Of a stretch of DNA of 64,000 bases, positions 1 through 11,599 are shown one piece after another. The position numbers and the translations under genes were made by a program. Every line of letters begins with the position of its first letter. Position 1 is the first letter of the stretch. The notes beneath the pieces were generated by a model. The model made no database searches and was not told the origin of the DNA. It was given only the letters and a program-made list of their open reading frames with translations. The DNA comes from Beta vulgaris subsp. vulgaris (Eukaryota; Streptophyta; Magnoliopsida; Caryophyllales; Amaranthaceae), in contig NC_079207.1 in assembly GCF_026745355.1 (NCBI RefSeq), positions 32,847,020-32,911,019 of the forward strand, read 5' to 3'.

Positions 1-740
1 TACTGCAACTGCATCTATAATCGGACATTTGGACTTATGTCACTAAGTAGCATAAAGAAATACCAAACTTTAGTTCTATCTTATCTCTTTCAAGCAATAG
101 GAAGAACGCAAGAGAGACCGTCGAAAATAAGAACAATAGTTAAATATAATAGACTGTAGAAAATGATAATCCAAAGGCCAGATGCACAGGTCAGAAAACA
201 AGACGCCAGCACCAGACATCATGGACATGACACAAAGTAGAAAAAATTCAAAACAAAATTCCTGCAGAAATTTGCATAGGCCATTGAGGAATGAATACAT
301 GATGGCAACTGGAGTGACTCCATGAGCTCTATGCCTGTGAATAACTGTGATGCAAGTGGGAGTGTACTGGATTAGCGGTCCATAAAGGTGGTATAGGTGA
401 CAACGTCAAGTGTAATTCCTTTCCCAATCATTTCTTAGCATATTTTTAATGCCTTGGCATATTTCTAGCCTTGCAATATCCATCAATCAAAATAGGCCCT
501 AATAATCTAGTTACCAGAAGCATACATCAGAAAATATGACACCCAGCAAACTCAAGCAGCTCAACAGAAATGTAACTAGGAATCACATACTTTACATTAA
601 GCACAGAATACAGAAAATAACAGTCATCATTTGCCTAAAATAAAATAATGGTCATCTCTACTTACTTGGATTCCTTCAGCAAAATTCTTCACTACCATAG
701 CTCCAAAATCCCACCATAGTTGCAATCATCATATTCATGT
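1..740. other. AT-rich flank, no gene recognised
   Basis: No coding stretch with recognisable protein similarity, no tRNA-like cloverleaf and no transposon terminus was seen here. It lies downstream of the decayed 3' end of the PPR gene (minus strand) and may include its former 3' untranslated region. Confidence 0.5.
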
Positions 741-1673
741 CATTTAATAAAATCCCTTAGAAGGTCCTTAGATGAGTCAGTTCAGTTACCAGAAGACAAG
801 ATGCCAACAAGTGAGGAAAAAGTGTCAGCATTAGCTTCAAATCCGTTACTACCCATAAGATCGCAATTGTATAATGCCTTTGGTCAGTCATTATTAAGAA
901 AATACCTTGTAATGATTGTAATTATAGGTACAACCATTAGGGACGCAACAATCTTCCTCCATTTTATTCAATTATTCAATAGCTTCATACATGAGCCCAT
1001 TCTTGCATAAACCTTTGATCATTATAGCGCATATTTCACAATCAGGTCGAAGCTCCTTCAATACAAGATCAAAGAAAACATTTGCCGCATGTTCAAGTCC
1101 CCCAACATTACATAAACCGCCCATTATGATACCATCAACAACAGTATCTGGCTTAACACCATGTTCCTTCAAATCTTCAAGTAAAGCCATTGCCTCATCG
1201 AGCTGAGCATATCTACATAGACCATCAAGCAATGAAGCATTTGCAATGATATTTGGAATATTTTCATGAGTTCGCAGTTCTGTAGGCAGCTGGTGGGCAA
1301 GGGTGGAGTCTATTGGCTTTGCACAAGCCCTCAATCAGAGTACTATAGGCAACAAGACCATGTCTCATCCATTTTAAGTAATTCTTGGAAAAATGGATGG
1401 CCTTGTCAACATTTCTAGTTTTGCAATATCAATTAATCATAGTATTGAAACTTACAAGATCACCTTTCATCTGGCCTTCGGAGCCTCACCTCTCTCAATC
1501 ATATGTTGCACCATGGCTTGCGCTTCACCAATACTCTCATCATAATAAAACATGTCAATTACCACGCTGAAGTTGGGGACATTAGGTGCAACATTGTTGT
1601 CCAACATTTTCAGCTAACATATTTTTGGCATCCACCCGAAAGCCACAACTGTAAAGGCCTCGAACCAAGGCAT
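741..1673 (-). pseudogene. 3' half of a PPR gene (RFL-like), interrupted
   Basis: The minus strand encodes pentatricopeptide repeats. Motifs such as SLLDGLCRYAQLDEAMALLEDL, GVKPDTVVDGIIMGGLCNVG and LRPDCEICAIMIKGLCKNG follow the 35-residue P-class pattern with LCK/GLC turns typical of Restorer-of-fertility-like proteins, which bind organellar RNA. An in-frame TAA near 973 breaks the frame, which then continues (KMEEDCCVPNGCTYN) to about 892. More PPR-like sequence can be traced to about 741 with further stops. From 1334 to 1673 homology persists with frameshifts (for example NALVRGL right beside the Copia end). This is the downstream part of the gene whose upstream part is at 9741-10345. The Copia insertion between them and the extra stops make it a pseudogene. 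Confidence 0.8.
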
Positions 1674-1678
1674 TATAA

Positions 1679-2302
1679 TGTAGGAATTTATAAGTACTAT
1701 AAAGCGGAATTTCATGAATCAAATTCATAAGCACTTAAATCAGGATCACATGCATATATAATTAAGGATCACATACAAGTTTAGAAATAACCTTTGTAGC
1801 GTGATTTCCACAAAGCTTGAATGACTCGGATTGAGAATCTCAGATGTGATTCCTCTACTTAGTCCACCAACCCGGATCAACACTCCACCAATGCTAGTTG
1901 GAAAGGAAGAAAACTTTTTCTTGTTTTTGGATTTAAACGTGACTTTGATGAAGAGAGAGAATAGGAGAGAGAAAATAATAAGAGAATAAACTGACTGTTT
2001 CTTTTCTGCCTAACCAAATATATAAAAGTATTTAGGTCAGATTTCTCTCCCTTTTCCTATCTCTTGGCCGGCCACCCTAGGGCCCTCTTGGGCTCTAGGT
2101 TTCTTTTGTTGATCCAAGTTTAATGTGTGACCTTGTAGGATCCGTTACATTGGGCTTCGGGTTTATTTATTTACTAATCCGAAGTTCTATAGCTTTCTCT
2201 AGCAAGACGTATAGACGACCCAATATAACGAACTTATTATCTCTATAATACGATCCATTATATATTAGTAATTGCATTTAAGTCGAGGACATAAATCCTT
2301 CA
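1679..2302 (-). repeat. Copia 3' LTR
   Basis: This 624-bp terminal repeat begins TGTAGGAATTTATAAG and ends CCTTCA on the plus strand. It pairs with the 629-bp copy at 9107-9735. Visible differences are mostly extra or missing single bases in short homopolymers (near 1915, 1999, 2015 and 2050). Confidence 0.95.
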
Positions 2303-2314
2303 ATCTCCCACTTG
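2303..2314 (-). other. Copia polypurine tract
   Basis: Read on the minus strand, AAGTGGGAGAT immediately precedes the 3' LTR. This is the expected place and composition for plus-strand DNA priming. Confidence 0.8.
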
Positions 2315-3091
2315 TCCGAGACGAGTGTGCAATGTTTTTATTCCTCAAGTCTCTTAATGTCTTAATTTGATAGTATGATCATATTTCTATATCATCCATA
2401 CTAGCTTTCAAATTATTCCTTGAAATCCGAGTTCAAATTGTCCAACAAATGATCATCGAATGATCCATTTGAGCACGGCCATGCATTTTCAATTTTTCAC
2501 TCTTCAAGGGGCCAAGACACCTATCCTATCTCATATAGGAGGACTTTTCCAATCTTGTAGTAACCAATACTCCCACTCAACTTTTAGCACAACCTGAATG
2601 CTGCCTTTATAGTCCCCTTTTACGGCATGACGTTTGACAGTATCAAAGCTATACTAATCATTGGGCTAAGTAATGTTCTACTCATGTCTCAGGAATCTAC
2701 TAATATAATTTCGAAGTTAAAACTTCTAAGTAGGTCAAGTTCGACTATGTATCAACTATACATATCCATATGATTGATTAAACATCTCTATGTTTCCATA
2801 GCCCATGAAACGGCGCTATCAATCAATCTTATATGCTAATCCCTTTAATAAGTCATTTATGTCCAGTTTAATGACTTAGATTAGGAACTTTAATATTCTA
2901 TGAATTCTGTTCACTTATGGTGTTTCATTCATCAAATCACATATTTGACAAAACCATAGAATTCAAGATATATTTTGGACATTTTATTTAATACCAAACC
3001 AAAATTAAATAAGACAAAATTTATTATCATAAACATAAATAGCAAAACCATGTCTTTACATTGTAATAAGTTTCTCTAAACCTAGTACAAT
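2315..3091. other. Copia 3' untranslated segment
   Basis: AT-rich sequence between the end of the RNase H coding region and the polypurine tract of the Copia element. No gene was seen. Confidence 0.6.
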
Positions 3092-6000
3092 CTAAAGCCA
3101 CTCTAACATTTGCTTCAAGCCTATAGCCCTAGCGTGACACTCATGCTTGGGTTGAGGTAGCGGTTTAGTTAGCGGATCAGCCACGTTCTCATCCGTATGA
3201 ACTTTGCAGATTCTGACATCCTTCCTGTCAACTATCTCTCGAATGAGGTGATACTTCCTCATCACATGCTTGGACTTGTTATGTGACCTTGGCTCTTTTG
3301 CGCTGAATAGCACCATTGTTGTCACAAAACAACTCAATTCCTTCCAGAACACTAGGTACGATATCCAGCTCTGTCAAGAATTTCTTTATCCAAACTGCTT
3401 CCTTAGCTGCTTCAACTGCTGCTAAATATTCTGATTCTGTCGTAGAGTCTGCTACAGTGCTTTGCTTTGAGCTCTTCCAGCTCACTGCTCCTCCATTCAG
3501 ACGAAAGACATACCCTGACTGAGAGCGGTAGTCATCTCTGTCGGTTTGGAAGCTTGCATCCGTGTAACCTTCAACAACCAACTCACTTTGTCCCCCATAT
3601 ACTAAGAACATGCCTTTAGTCCTCCTTAAGTACTTAAGGATGCTCTTAGCTGCAGTCCAGTGTGTTCTCCTGGATTTGCTTGGAACCTGCTACACATGCT
3701 CAAGGCATATGCAACATCAGGTCGAGTACTTATCATGGCATACATAATAGACCCTATAGCCGAAGCATAAGGAATGCTACTCATTCGCTTTAACTCATCA
3801 GGCTCAGTCGGGCACTGACTCTTGCTAAGCGATATGCCATGTGACATGGGAACGAAACCTCTCTTCGAGTTTTCCATGTTGAACCTTGTAAGAACCTTAT
3901 CAATATAAGTTTCTTGACTTAGCCCAATCATCCTTCGAGACCTATCTCTATGGATTTTGATTCCCAGTATGTACTCAGCTTCTCCAAGGTCCTTCATAGA
4001 GAAACAACTTTTTAACCATTCCTTGACTGACTCAAGCATTGGTATGTCGTTTCCCATGATTAGTATGTCATCTACATACAGAACCAAGAAGACTAAGCTG
4101 CTCCCACTAAACTTCTTGTAAACACAAGACTCTTCTTCGCTTTTGATGAAACCAAATTGTTTGATTGCCTCATCAAACCGAAGATTCCAGCTCCGAGATG
4201 CCTGCTTCAATCCATAAATGGATCTCTGAAGCTTGCAAACCCTTTTAGGATTTTCTGGATCTTCAAAACCTTCAGGTTGTGTCATGTACACATCCTCATT
4301 CAAGAACCCATTCAAGAATGCGGTTTTGACATCCATCTGCCAAATTTCGTAATCGAAAAATGCAGCAATCGCTAAAAGTATCCGAATTGATTTAAGCATT
4401 GCTACTGGAGAAAAGGTCTCATCATAGTCTATACCATGAACTTGTCTGAATCCTTTTGCAACCAGTCTTGCTTTGTAGACATAGACATTTCCATCTTTCT
4501 GTTTTCAATTTGAACACCCACTTGCATCCAATAGGGTTAACCCCAGCAGGCAAGTCAACTAGTGTCCAAACTTTATTCTCAGACATGGAGTCTAACTCGG
4601 ATTTCATGGCCTCAAGCCATTTCTCAGAGTCTGGGCTCGTCAAAGCTTGTTTGTAGGTAGTAGGTTCTGAATTTTCCAAAATCATAATTTCAGAATTCTC
4701 AGTCATTAGGAAATCAACCAACCTTTTGTTTGGAATCCTTGGTCTACTAGACCTACGCGGGGTCTGAGCATCAAGAGAAACGTTCTCTTCAACAGTTTGA
4801 AGATTTTCGCTTGATTCAACTTCGAATGGGACGGTAGGAGGTTCATGCGTTGAATACGTTATCTCCTCAACATGACTTTCGTCTTGTTGGGCCGTCTCTG
4901 ACATGGTGTGAGCCACGTCCAGTTGTTGCTCATCTCGAATTTCTTCGAGTGTTATTTTACTCCCACTTGTCTTTCTAGAAACAAATTCCTTTTCAAGAAA
5001 GACACCATCACGAGCAACAAACACTTTGTTCTCTTGACGGTTATAGAAGTAATAACCCCTTGTCTCTTTTGGATACCCCACAAAGAGACATTTATCTGAC
5101 TTGGGTGCGAGTTTGTCTGATAGTAACCGCTTTACATAGACCTCGCATCCCCAGATTTTTAGAAAAGACAAGTTTGGAGGTTTTCCATTCCATAACTCAT
5201 ATGGAGTCTTTTCTACAGCCTTTGACGGGCTCCTATTTAGTGTGTGTGCAGCAGTTTCGAGAGCGTATCCCCAAAAAGAAATCGGTAGATCAGCAAGACT
5301 CATCATAGATCGAACCATATCTAGTGATGTTCGATTCCTCCTTTCAGATACACCATTTAACTGTGGTGTTCCTGGTGGAGTTAATTGTGAAAGAATTCCA
5401 CAATCCTTTAGATGATCATCAAACTCTTGGCTCAAATATTCACCACCACGATCGGATCGTAGTGCTTTTATTGTCTTACCAAGTTGATTCTGTACTTCAT
5501 TTTGGAACTCTTTGAATCTATCAAAAGATTCCGACTTATGTTTCATTAAGTAAATATAGCCATATCTACTCAAATCATCAGTGAAGGTGATGAAGTAATT
5601 AAACCCTCCCCTTGCCTTTGTGCTCATAGGACCACATACATCTGTATAAGATCGCTGGCCCTTTCACCTTTTCCAGTAAATGGTGATTTTGTCATCTTAC
5701 CCATTAAGCATGATTCACATACATCAAATGATTCGAAATCAAATGATGGAATTATACCGTCCTTTTGTAACTTGTGAATGCGCTTTTGGTTTATATGACC
5801 CATTCGGCAATGCCAAATATAGGTTAGGTTAGAATCATTTGATTTCTTTTTCTTGCTATCTATGTTATAGACTTGTAATGATTTATCAAGCACATATAAA
5901 CCATTTATCAAATTAGCTCTGGCATAGAACATATTATTGTAAGAAATGGAACAACATTTGTTCTTTATTTCAAAGCAAAAACCTTCAGAATCCAAAACTG

Positions 6001-6286
6001 AAACCGAAATTATGTTCTTAGTTATTGTAGGAACGAAATAACAATTATTTAATTCTAAAATAAGCCCAGATGGCAAGTGTAGACTATAGCTCCCGACGGC
6101 AAGTGCAGCAACTCGTGCTCCATTTCCAACGCGTAGCTCTACCTCGCCTTTTGCCAACTTCCTACTTCTTTTTAGTCCCTGCACATCATTAACTATGTGA
6201 GAACCACAACCGGTATCAAATACCCATAAAGAAGTAGAAGTCAAATTGATTTCTATAACATATATACCTGAAGTAGAAGCCCCAGA
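3092..6286 (-). pseudogene. Copia pol: protease, integrase, RT, RNase H
   Basis: Read on the minus strand from 6286 to 3092. A protease motif (LWVFDTGCGSHIVND) lies near 6200. The integrase zinc finger (WHCRMGHINQKRIHKL ... CESCLMGK) is near 5690-5815. The integrase core from 5627 has LRSDRGGEYLS and a C-terminal GKPPNLSFLKIWGCEVYVK region. RT has WQMDVKTAFLNG and the catalytic VLYVDDILIM at about 4070. RNase H has DASFQTDRDDYRSQSGYVF, ADSTTESEYLAA and the PLTKPL tail at about 3150. The frame shifts at about 5625, 4410, 3615 and 3300, so it would not translate as one polyprotein. Some of these shifts could be sequence errors. It resembles the Tnt1/Tork/Angela group in general layout. The exact lineage was not determined. 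Confidence 0.9.
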
Positions 6287-7107
6287 CTTCTTTATTTCCT
6301 CCAAGTATATCGGGCAGTTCCTCTTCCAGTGTCCAATCTTGTGACAGTGGAAGCACTTGCTTTCCGCAGCAACCTTGGGCTTGGCGGTTGGCTTAGGTTT
6401 TTCAGCGACAGTGGCAACTTGCTTGCCTTTGTCCTTCTTTCCTGCCCATTTCTTTTTGAAACCCTTTCCCTTTTGAACCAACAGAACCTCTTTCTTTGGT
6501 TCAACCTTAGGGATGTTCCTTTCAGCATTGACCAACAATCCATGCAGCTCTTGCAAAGTCTTTTCAGACTCTTCATATTGTAGGTCATTCTGAACTGATT
6601 AAAACTTTCAGGTAGTGAGTGGAGAATGATGTCAGTAGCCAACTCGAGCCTATAAGGAACCCAAGTCTTTCCATGTTTTCGAAAAGACCCATCATTTCGA
6701 ACACATGGGGGCCAACAGCTTGACCCGGCTTCAAGTGACATTCAAGGATCTCCCTGTTAGTCTCATACCGCTCAACTCGGGCCTGAGTTTTAAACATGGC
6801 CGCAGCTCTTGCATGATCGTGTAGGCATCCTTGGTTTCGAACCTCTTTTGGAGGTTGGCTCCATGGCTGCTACCATCAAACAAGTGATTGGTATTGACTT
6901 ATCACTGGCCTGTTTTGCACGTTTTCAGCGTCAGTTGATTCATCAGTTATTACAGGAAGCGGGGTATCTAAGACGTCCTCTCGACCCTCAAACCTCAGAA
7001 CGAGTCTTAAGGTCCTTTCCCAATTAAGGAAATTTTCACCATTCAGTCTGTCCTTTTCAAAAAGGACGAATGTTGAAACCGGAGTTGTTGTTGTTGTTAT
7101 TAGACAT
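6287..7107 (-). pseudogene. Copia gag
   Basis: The gag start is the ATG at 7105-7107, read on the minus strand. It opens with an asparagine run (MSNNNNNN), then a one-base shift near 7060, then DRLNGENFLNWERTLRLVL, the typical N-terminal part of Copia Gag. Further breaks occur near 6880 and 6585. The C-terminal part is lysine-rich and carries a CCHC zinc knuckle (CFHCHKIGHWKRNCP, about 6310-6355) that would bind element RNA. In intact relatives gag is fused in frame to pol. Confidence 0.85.
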
Positions 7108-9096
7108 GATATCTACAGACAGAAAAATAAGGCAAAGTTCAATTTTATGTTTATAAAGCAACCTAAAACATGTAAAGGTTTCTAGGTTGACCACCTATTC
7201 AAAATTAAAGTCCCCTATGAATAAGTGTTTTACAAGATCCTATCAACATGTAACACTAAGCAGACGGAGGCCTTATCATAACGTTACATTATCAAGGTAA
7301 GTAAACTCTTTTACTAATTATAACACTTTATAACTCTTGTTTAGATGGATAAACATCGCATGTTTAACTATCTCTTGCTTCAAAATTCAAAACGCTTTTG
7401 ATAATTTTGTTAAGGACAACCAAACTAAGTTGTAAAATTCGCAATTTTACCTTATTATCCCAAAATTAATGATAACACCCTGCGGAGGCATGACCTATTA
7501 CTATTAATTAAGGGTTTTATAAGTACTTTATGTTTGGAAAAGCAAACCTTAATATTTACGGGGCCTAAGTTTATTATGTTGTTATGAATTAGTGAACTCT
7601 AGCGCGTCAATAACCAACATACAATAAACTTATAAGCATTTTAAAGAATAATAAAATGCGAAAATAAAATGATCTAGTATGGCCCCTAATCCTAAGAACT
7701 AAGCATCAAAGGCTCCTTCTTGGACTCTTCATGGATCTCCATCCACTTTTCCATGGGCCTTCTCTTGATGGACTCTTCTTTGGATTACATAAGTATCAAA
7801 ATAATTTAAATAATACTAAATTAAATAAATTACAAAAATACTTAACGATACGCAGATCGTATTTAAAATTACAAGAATACATCACGATACGCAGATCGTA
7901 TTTTCTATCTTAATTTGGGCCATACTAGTCATACATAGCAAATATATCATAAATAAAAGCATATAATATCATATATTATACTTGCCAATCAATTAAAATA
8001 TCAAATATTCTTAATTAAAGCAAGAAGATAAAATTTTAAGTATATCTAATCACCTAAAGATTCTATCCCTTAAAACTAGCCTAATTAATTTTAATTAGAT
8101 TAAAAAATCAAATTATGGATTGAAATTTATGACCAAGTCAACCTAATTGAAATTTACTTATCTTTCTTTAAAACTTCCAAAATAATAAAAAAAAAAATAA
8201 TAATTACTGCTGCTGCCTTGATATTAGGCACGTTTCTTTTATCAAAAATTTTTTTTTTTTTTTTAAAATTGGAAAACACACGTGAAACACAGCAGTTCAA
8301 AACTGCTTTCCACGCAACCTCGCCTGAGACTTACAGCCCAAAATTCCCGGCGACCGTTTCAGGCCACCCTTTTCGACAACTTCACCGGTAACTCGCCGGT
8401 CGTTCTTTCACGAACCGACGCCGGCGATTCACCATCTGCACGCGCAGCACTGCTTCGCACGTCAAACGTGCGTCGTGCTGCCGCCAGTCCTCCCTCTGAC
8501 GCGACTGCTCGCCGGCAGTCAGCGTCTCCCTTTTCACCGGTTTTTCGCCGGCAGACCACCGGAGCAGCCACGGTGGCTGCTCCTTTCCTCCTTTATTTTT
8601 TTTTATTTTTTATTTTTCAAATCTTTTATTTTCTTTTCTTGAAGGATATTAAAATTACAACCTCTTGTAAATTTATTTAGGTGATCTTGATTAAATTAAA
8701 CATAACTCTTTATGCTTAATACAGAAAATTAAATTTAAAATCTCTATTTTAATTAATTTTCAGATTATTCATAATTAATCACTAATTCATACAAAACACC
8801 TTTTATATGAATTCATCTTCATACATAAACTATTTTAAACATGAAAATTAGATTAATAACATGATTATTTTCGAAATTTAGAGATCAAAATCAGAATTTT
8901 ATAAATTTCGAAAATTAGGGTTTAGGAGGTTGAAATTTCGGCTATTAAAAAAAATGAGAAAGAAAGTAATTAAAACTCTTTTAACAAATTTCAATTAATT
9001 ATTCAATCCATAATCTAATTCCCCCCTTAATCAAATTAAAATTAATCATACAAAACTAAACTTTATGACCAAAATTCTATATGCAAGAGGCTAAAA
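7108..9096 (-). other. Copia 5' leader with a GC-rich island
   Basis: A long untranslated leader (about 2 kb) lies between the primer-binding site and gag. Most is AT-rich, but 8280-8580 is sharply GC-rich with repeated CCGGCGA/CGCCGG-like words and long fortuitous open frames on both strands. No protein family was recognised in those frames, so no gene is called. A poly-T/poly-A tract flanks the island at 8245-8262. Confidence 0.55.
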
Positions 9097-9105
9097 CTGA
9101 TACCA
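9097..9105 (-). other. Copia primer-binding site
   Basis: The minus strand reads TGGTATCAG one base inside the 5' LTR, matching the 3' end of plant initiator methionine tRNA, the usual Copia primer. Confidence 0.85.
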
Positions 9106-9106
9106 C

Positions 9107-9735
9107 TGTATGAATTTATAAGTACTATAAAGCGGAATTTCATGAATCAAATTCATAAGCACTTAAATCAGGATCACATGCATATATAATTAAGGATCAC
9201 ATACAAGTTTAGAAATAACCTTTGTAGCGTGATTTCCACAAAGCTTGAATGACTCGGATTGAGAATCTCAGATGTGATTCCTCTACTTAGTCCACCAACC
9301 CGGATCAACACTCCACCAATGCTAGTTGGAAAGGAAGAAAACTTCTTTCTTGTTTTTGGAGTTTAAACGTGACTTTGATGAAGAGAGAGAATAGGAGAGA
9401 GAAAATAATAAGAGAATAAACTGACTGTTTTCTTTTCTGCCTAACCCAAATATATAAAAGTATTTAGGTCAGATTTCTCTCCCCTTTTCCTATCTCTTGG
9501 CCGGCCACCCTAGGGCCCTCTTGGGCTCTAGGTTTCTTTTGTTGATCCAAGTTTAATGTGTGACCTTGTAGGATCCGTTACATTGGGCTTCGGGTTTATT
9601 TATTTACTAATCCGAAGTTCTATAGCTTTCTCTAGCAAGACGTATAGACGACCCAATATAACGAACTTATTATCTCTATAATACGATCCATTATATATTA
9701 GTAATTGCATTTAAGTCGAGGACATAAATCCTTCA
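9107..9735 (-). repeat. Copia 5' LTR
   Basis: This 629-bp terminal repeat is nearly identical to 1679-2302. It ends CCTTCA at 9735, directly followed by the target duplication TATAA and PPR coding sequence. Confidence 0.95.
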
Positions 9736-9740
9736 TATAA

Positions 9741-10345
9741 GTGACAACATCAGGTTTAATGCCCTCGCTTTTCATAGCCGAAAACAAGTCCAGAGCGACT
9801 TTTAGCCTCCTATCTTTGCAAAGACTATCGATAATCGTATTATATATAACAAGGTTAGGCTTGCAATTACTAGATTGCATCTTCTTAAGCAAGTTAAGAG
9901 CACCAGCATTATCACATATCCTACATAGCCCTTTGATCAAAGCACCATAAGTTAAAACAGTAGGTTGAAAACCCTGTTTTACAATTTTATCTACCAATTG
10001 AACCGCTTGCGAAAGCTGATCACAGTGGATAAGACCATTAATCAAGGTATCAAAAATAACTGAATCAGGGGAGTATCCAAGCTTAAGTCTTTTACCGAAA
10101 AGCGCGAAACCCAAATCAACCCAACCCAAACAGCAGTAACAATTGGCGAGGATAGTGAGGGAATAATGATTAGGAGGAAATCCAGACGATTCGAGCTCAT
10201 TCGAGAGAGAAATGAGGGTGGAGTGAGGTTGAAGGTGTTTCAATTTGGAATTGGCGGTGAATAGCTGATTGAAATCGATTACAGAAGGAAAAGGACGTAA
10301 AGAGATCTTTGATGGAAGAGAGAAAGGGGAAATGGAGATTTGAAA
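9741..10345 (-). pseudogene. 5' half of the PPR gene (RFL-like)
   Basis: The minus-strand open frame encodes about five P-class PPR motifs in a row: PPNHYSLTILANCYCCLG, SPDSVIFDTLINGLIHCDQ, PTVLTYGALIKGLCRICD, NLVIYNTIIDSLCKDRRLKVAL, then KPDVVTY, where the Copia target site cuts it. The frame opens after a TAG near 10346 and holds a serine/proline/phenylalanine-rich lead (SLPSKISLRPFPSVIDFNQLF) that looks like an organelle targeting region. There is no in-frame ATG before the repeats, so the start codon is lost, shifted or in an upstream exon. RFL proteins process mitochondrial transcripts and can restore male fertility. Here the gene is disrupted. Confidence 0.85.
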
Positions 10346-10500
10346 ACCCTAATTTTCAGTGTTCTCTTACTGATTTTGAGAAATAAGTCACGATCATTCA
10401 TAGCAAAAACTTTACCATTTGAATAATGTCGCGAATGAAATTGAAAAGGGGAGAATTGGGAGAATAAAGAACGATATGAGAGGAAATAGGGTTAGGGTTA
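10346..10500. other. PPR upstream region with telo-box-like motif
   Basis: About 150 bp upstream of the PPR frame. It ends in AGGGTTAGGGTTA (10488-10500), which resembles the telo-box found near transcription starts of many plant genes. The final TTA is the putative Harbinger target site. Confidence 0.4.
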
Positions 10501-10578
10501 CAGCATGGTTAATGGATGATCTCAAATTTGGGATCATTAGTTACTTTATTCATTTCTCACTTTTTCACTTTATTCATG

Positions 10579-10856
10579 ACTAGTTTTTATATGCACGCGA
10601 TGCGTGCGAACATACGTACAAAATTATTTTTTTAGGAGATGAAAAAAATTAAATTAATTATTAATTATTTTTAATAAATTAGGAATATTTGAATTCTTGA
10701 TGGTTTTCTTTTTGTAAACTAGTTTTTATATGCACGCGATGCGTGCGAACATACGTACAAAATTATTTTTTTAGGAGATGAAAAAAATTAAATTAATTAT
10801 TAATTATTTCTAATAAATTAGGAATATTTGAATTCTTGATGGTTTTCTTTTTGTAA
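10579..10856 (-). repeat. 139-bp tandem duplication of a Helitron 3' end
   Basis: Two near-identical units, 10579-10717 and 10718-10856, each begin ACTAGTTTTTATATG and contain the palindrome GCACGCGATGCGTGC (10593-10607 and 10732-10746). On the minus strand each is a Helitron-type 3' terminus: hairpin, short AT spacer, CTAG, T. Confidence 0.9.
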
Positions 10857-10998
10857 TATATTTTTTTTTTTAAATTAATTAGGTAGTTTTCTTTTTTATT
10901 TTTCATTAAAGGAAGTAGTTATAATAGAGATGTTATGAGGGTAAAATGGGGTTTCTAATATTTTGGTGTCCTACCCCTCTTCCCATATAGAATAGAGA
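10580..10998 (-). mobile_element. Non-autonomous Helitron (419 bp)
   Basis: On the minus strand it starts TC (10998-10997) and ends CTAG (10583-10580). A 6-bp-stem hairpin lies about 10 nt before the end. It has no target duplication and sits between A (10579) and T (10999), as Helitrons do. The related MITE at 26975-27758 has the uninterrupted sequence TCATGATCTACAATTG, with the A/T junction at 27053/27054, which serves as an empty site. No Rep/helicase coding is present, so it needs an autonomous partner. Confidence 0.88.
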
Positions 10999-11138
10999 TT
11001 TACAATTGATTTTTATAATCTCTCGACTCCAATGGATGATCTATGATTTTAGATCTTCACATTCTCTTTTGTACTTTTTACCATACCCCACCATATATCC
11101 TCTCTCCTCAATAACCTTCCCATCCCATTTTAGTTATA

Positions 11139-11358
11139 CTTCCTCCGTTTTTTATTAGATATTACACTTTTCAAATCACGAATTCCTAGATAATTTTTGG
11201 AGAGGAGAGAGATAGAGAGAATAAAAAACAAAAGGGTCCCATGTGAACATGTGATAGGAGAGAGATAGAGAGAAGTTATTACCCAAAATGAAAGTGTAAC
11301 ATCTCATTTAAAACTTCCTAAAATAGAAAGTGTAACATCTAAAAAGAAACGGAGGAAG
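11139..11358. mobile_element. Stowaway-type MITE
   Basis: 220 bp bounded by TA duplications (11137-11138 and 11359-11360). Inverted repeats begin CTTCCTCCGTTT on both ends and continue about 33 bp (…AGATATTACACTTT versus AGATGTTACACTTT). The CTCCGTT core and TA target site are those of Tc1/Mariner-related Stowaway elements. It interrupts the Harbinger-family sequence, which resumes with AAGAATTAATTAATGATTATTGAAT as in the MITE copy near 27210. Confidence 0.88.
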
Positions 11359-11599
11359 TATAAGAATTAATTAATGATTATTGAATATAAATAATTTTTA
11401 TGTTAGTGATTAAAAACTATTAGTAAAAAATAATTTCGTTAATGTTGTACATAATTGAATACGGTAATTAACTTAATATTATCAATTCAAATATATAATC
11501 AGAAAAATGTAATAATAACAAAATATTGCATTAAACAATAGAATTCACACATACATATAGAACTACATTACATATAACAACAAAAACGTAGCAGCTGAA
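11359..11599. other. Harbinger 3' non-coding region
   Basis: AT-rich sequence downstream (minus-strand sense) of the transposase stop region. Its first ~40 bp match the Tourist MITE near 27210-27256 before similarity ends. No gene was seen. Confidence 0.45.

Larger units (their letters stand above)
1679..9735 (-). mobile_element. Ty1/Copia LTR retrotransposon inside a PPR gene
   Basis: A complete minus-strand element. Near-identical LTRs (1679-2302 and 9107-9735) start TG and end CA. The 5-bp target duplication TATAA is exact at 1674-1678 and 9736-9740. A primer-binding site reading TGGTATCAG lies just inside the 5' LTR and a purine-rich tract just inside the 3' LTR. Domain order is gag, protease, integrase, reverse transcriptase, RNase H, which is the Copia order. 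The flanks are the two halves of one PPR gene. LTR differences are a couple of substitutions plus one-base homopolymer changes, so insertion was recent. The coding region is frameshifted, so as written the element is not autonomous. Confidence 0.95.

Noticed and set aside
8282..8680. 132-residue frame on the plus strand in the Copia leader
   Set aside because: Antisense to the element, composition-driven (GC island then poly-T), no recognisable domain, and an equally long frame exists on the other strand.
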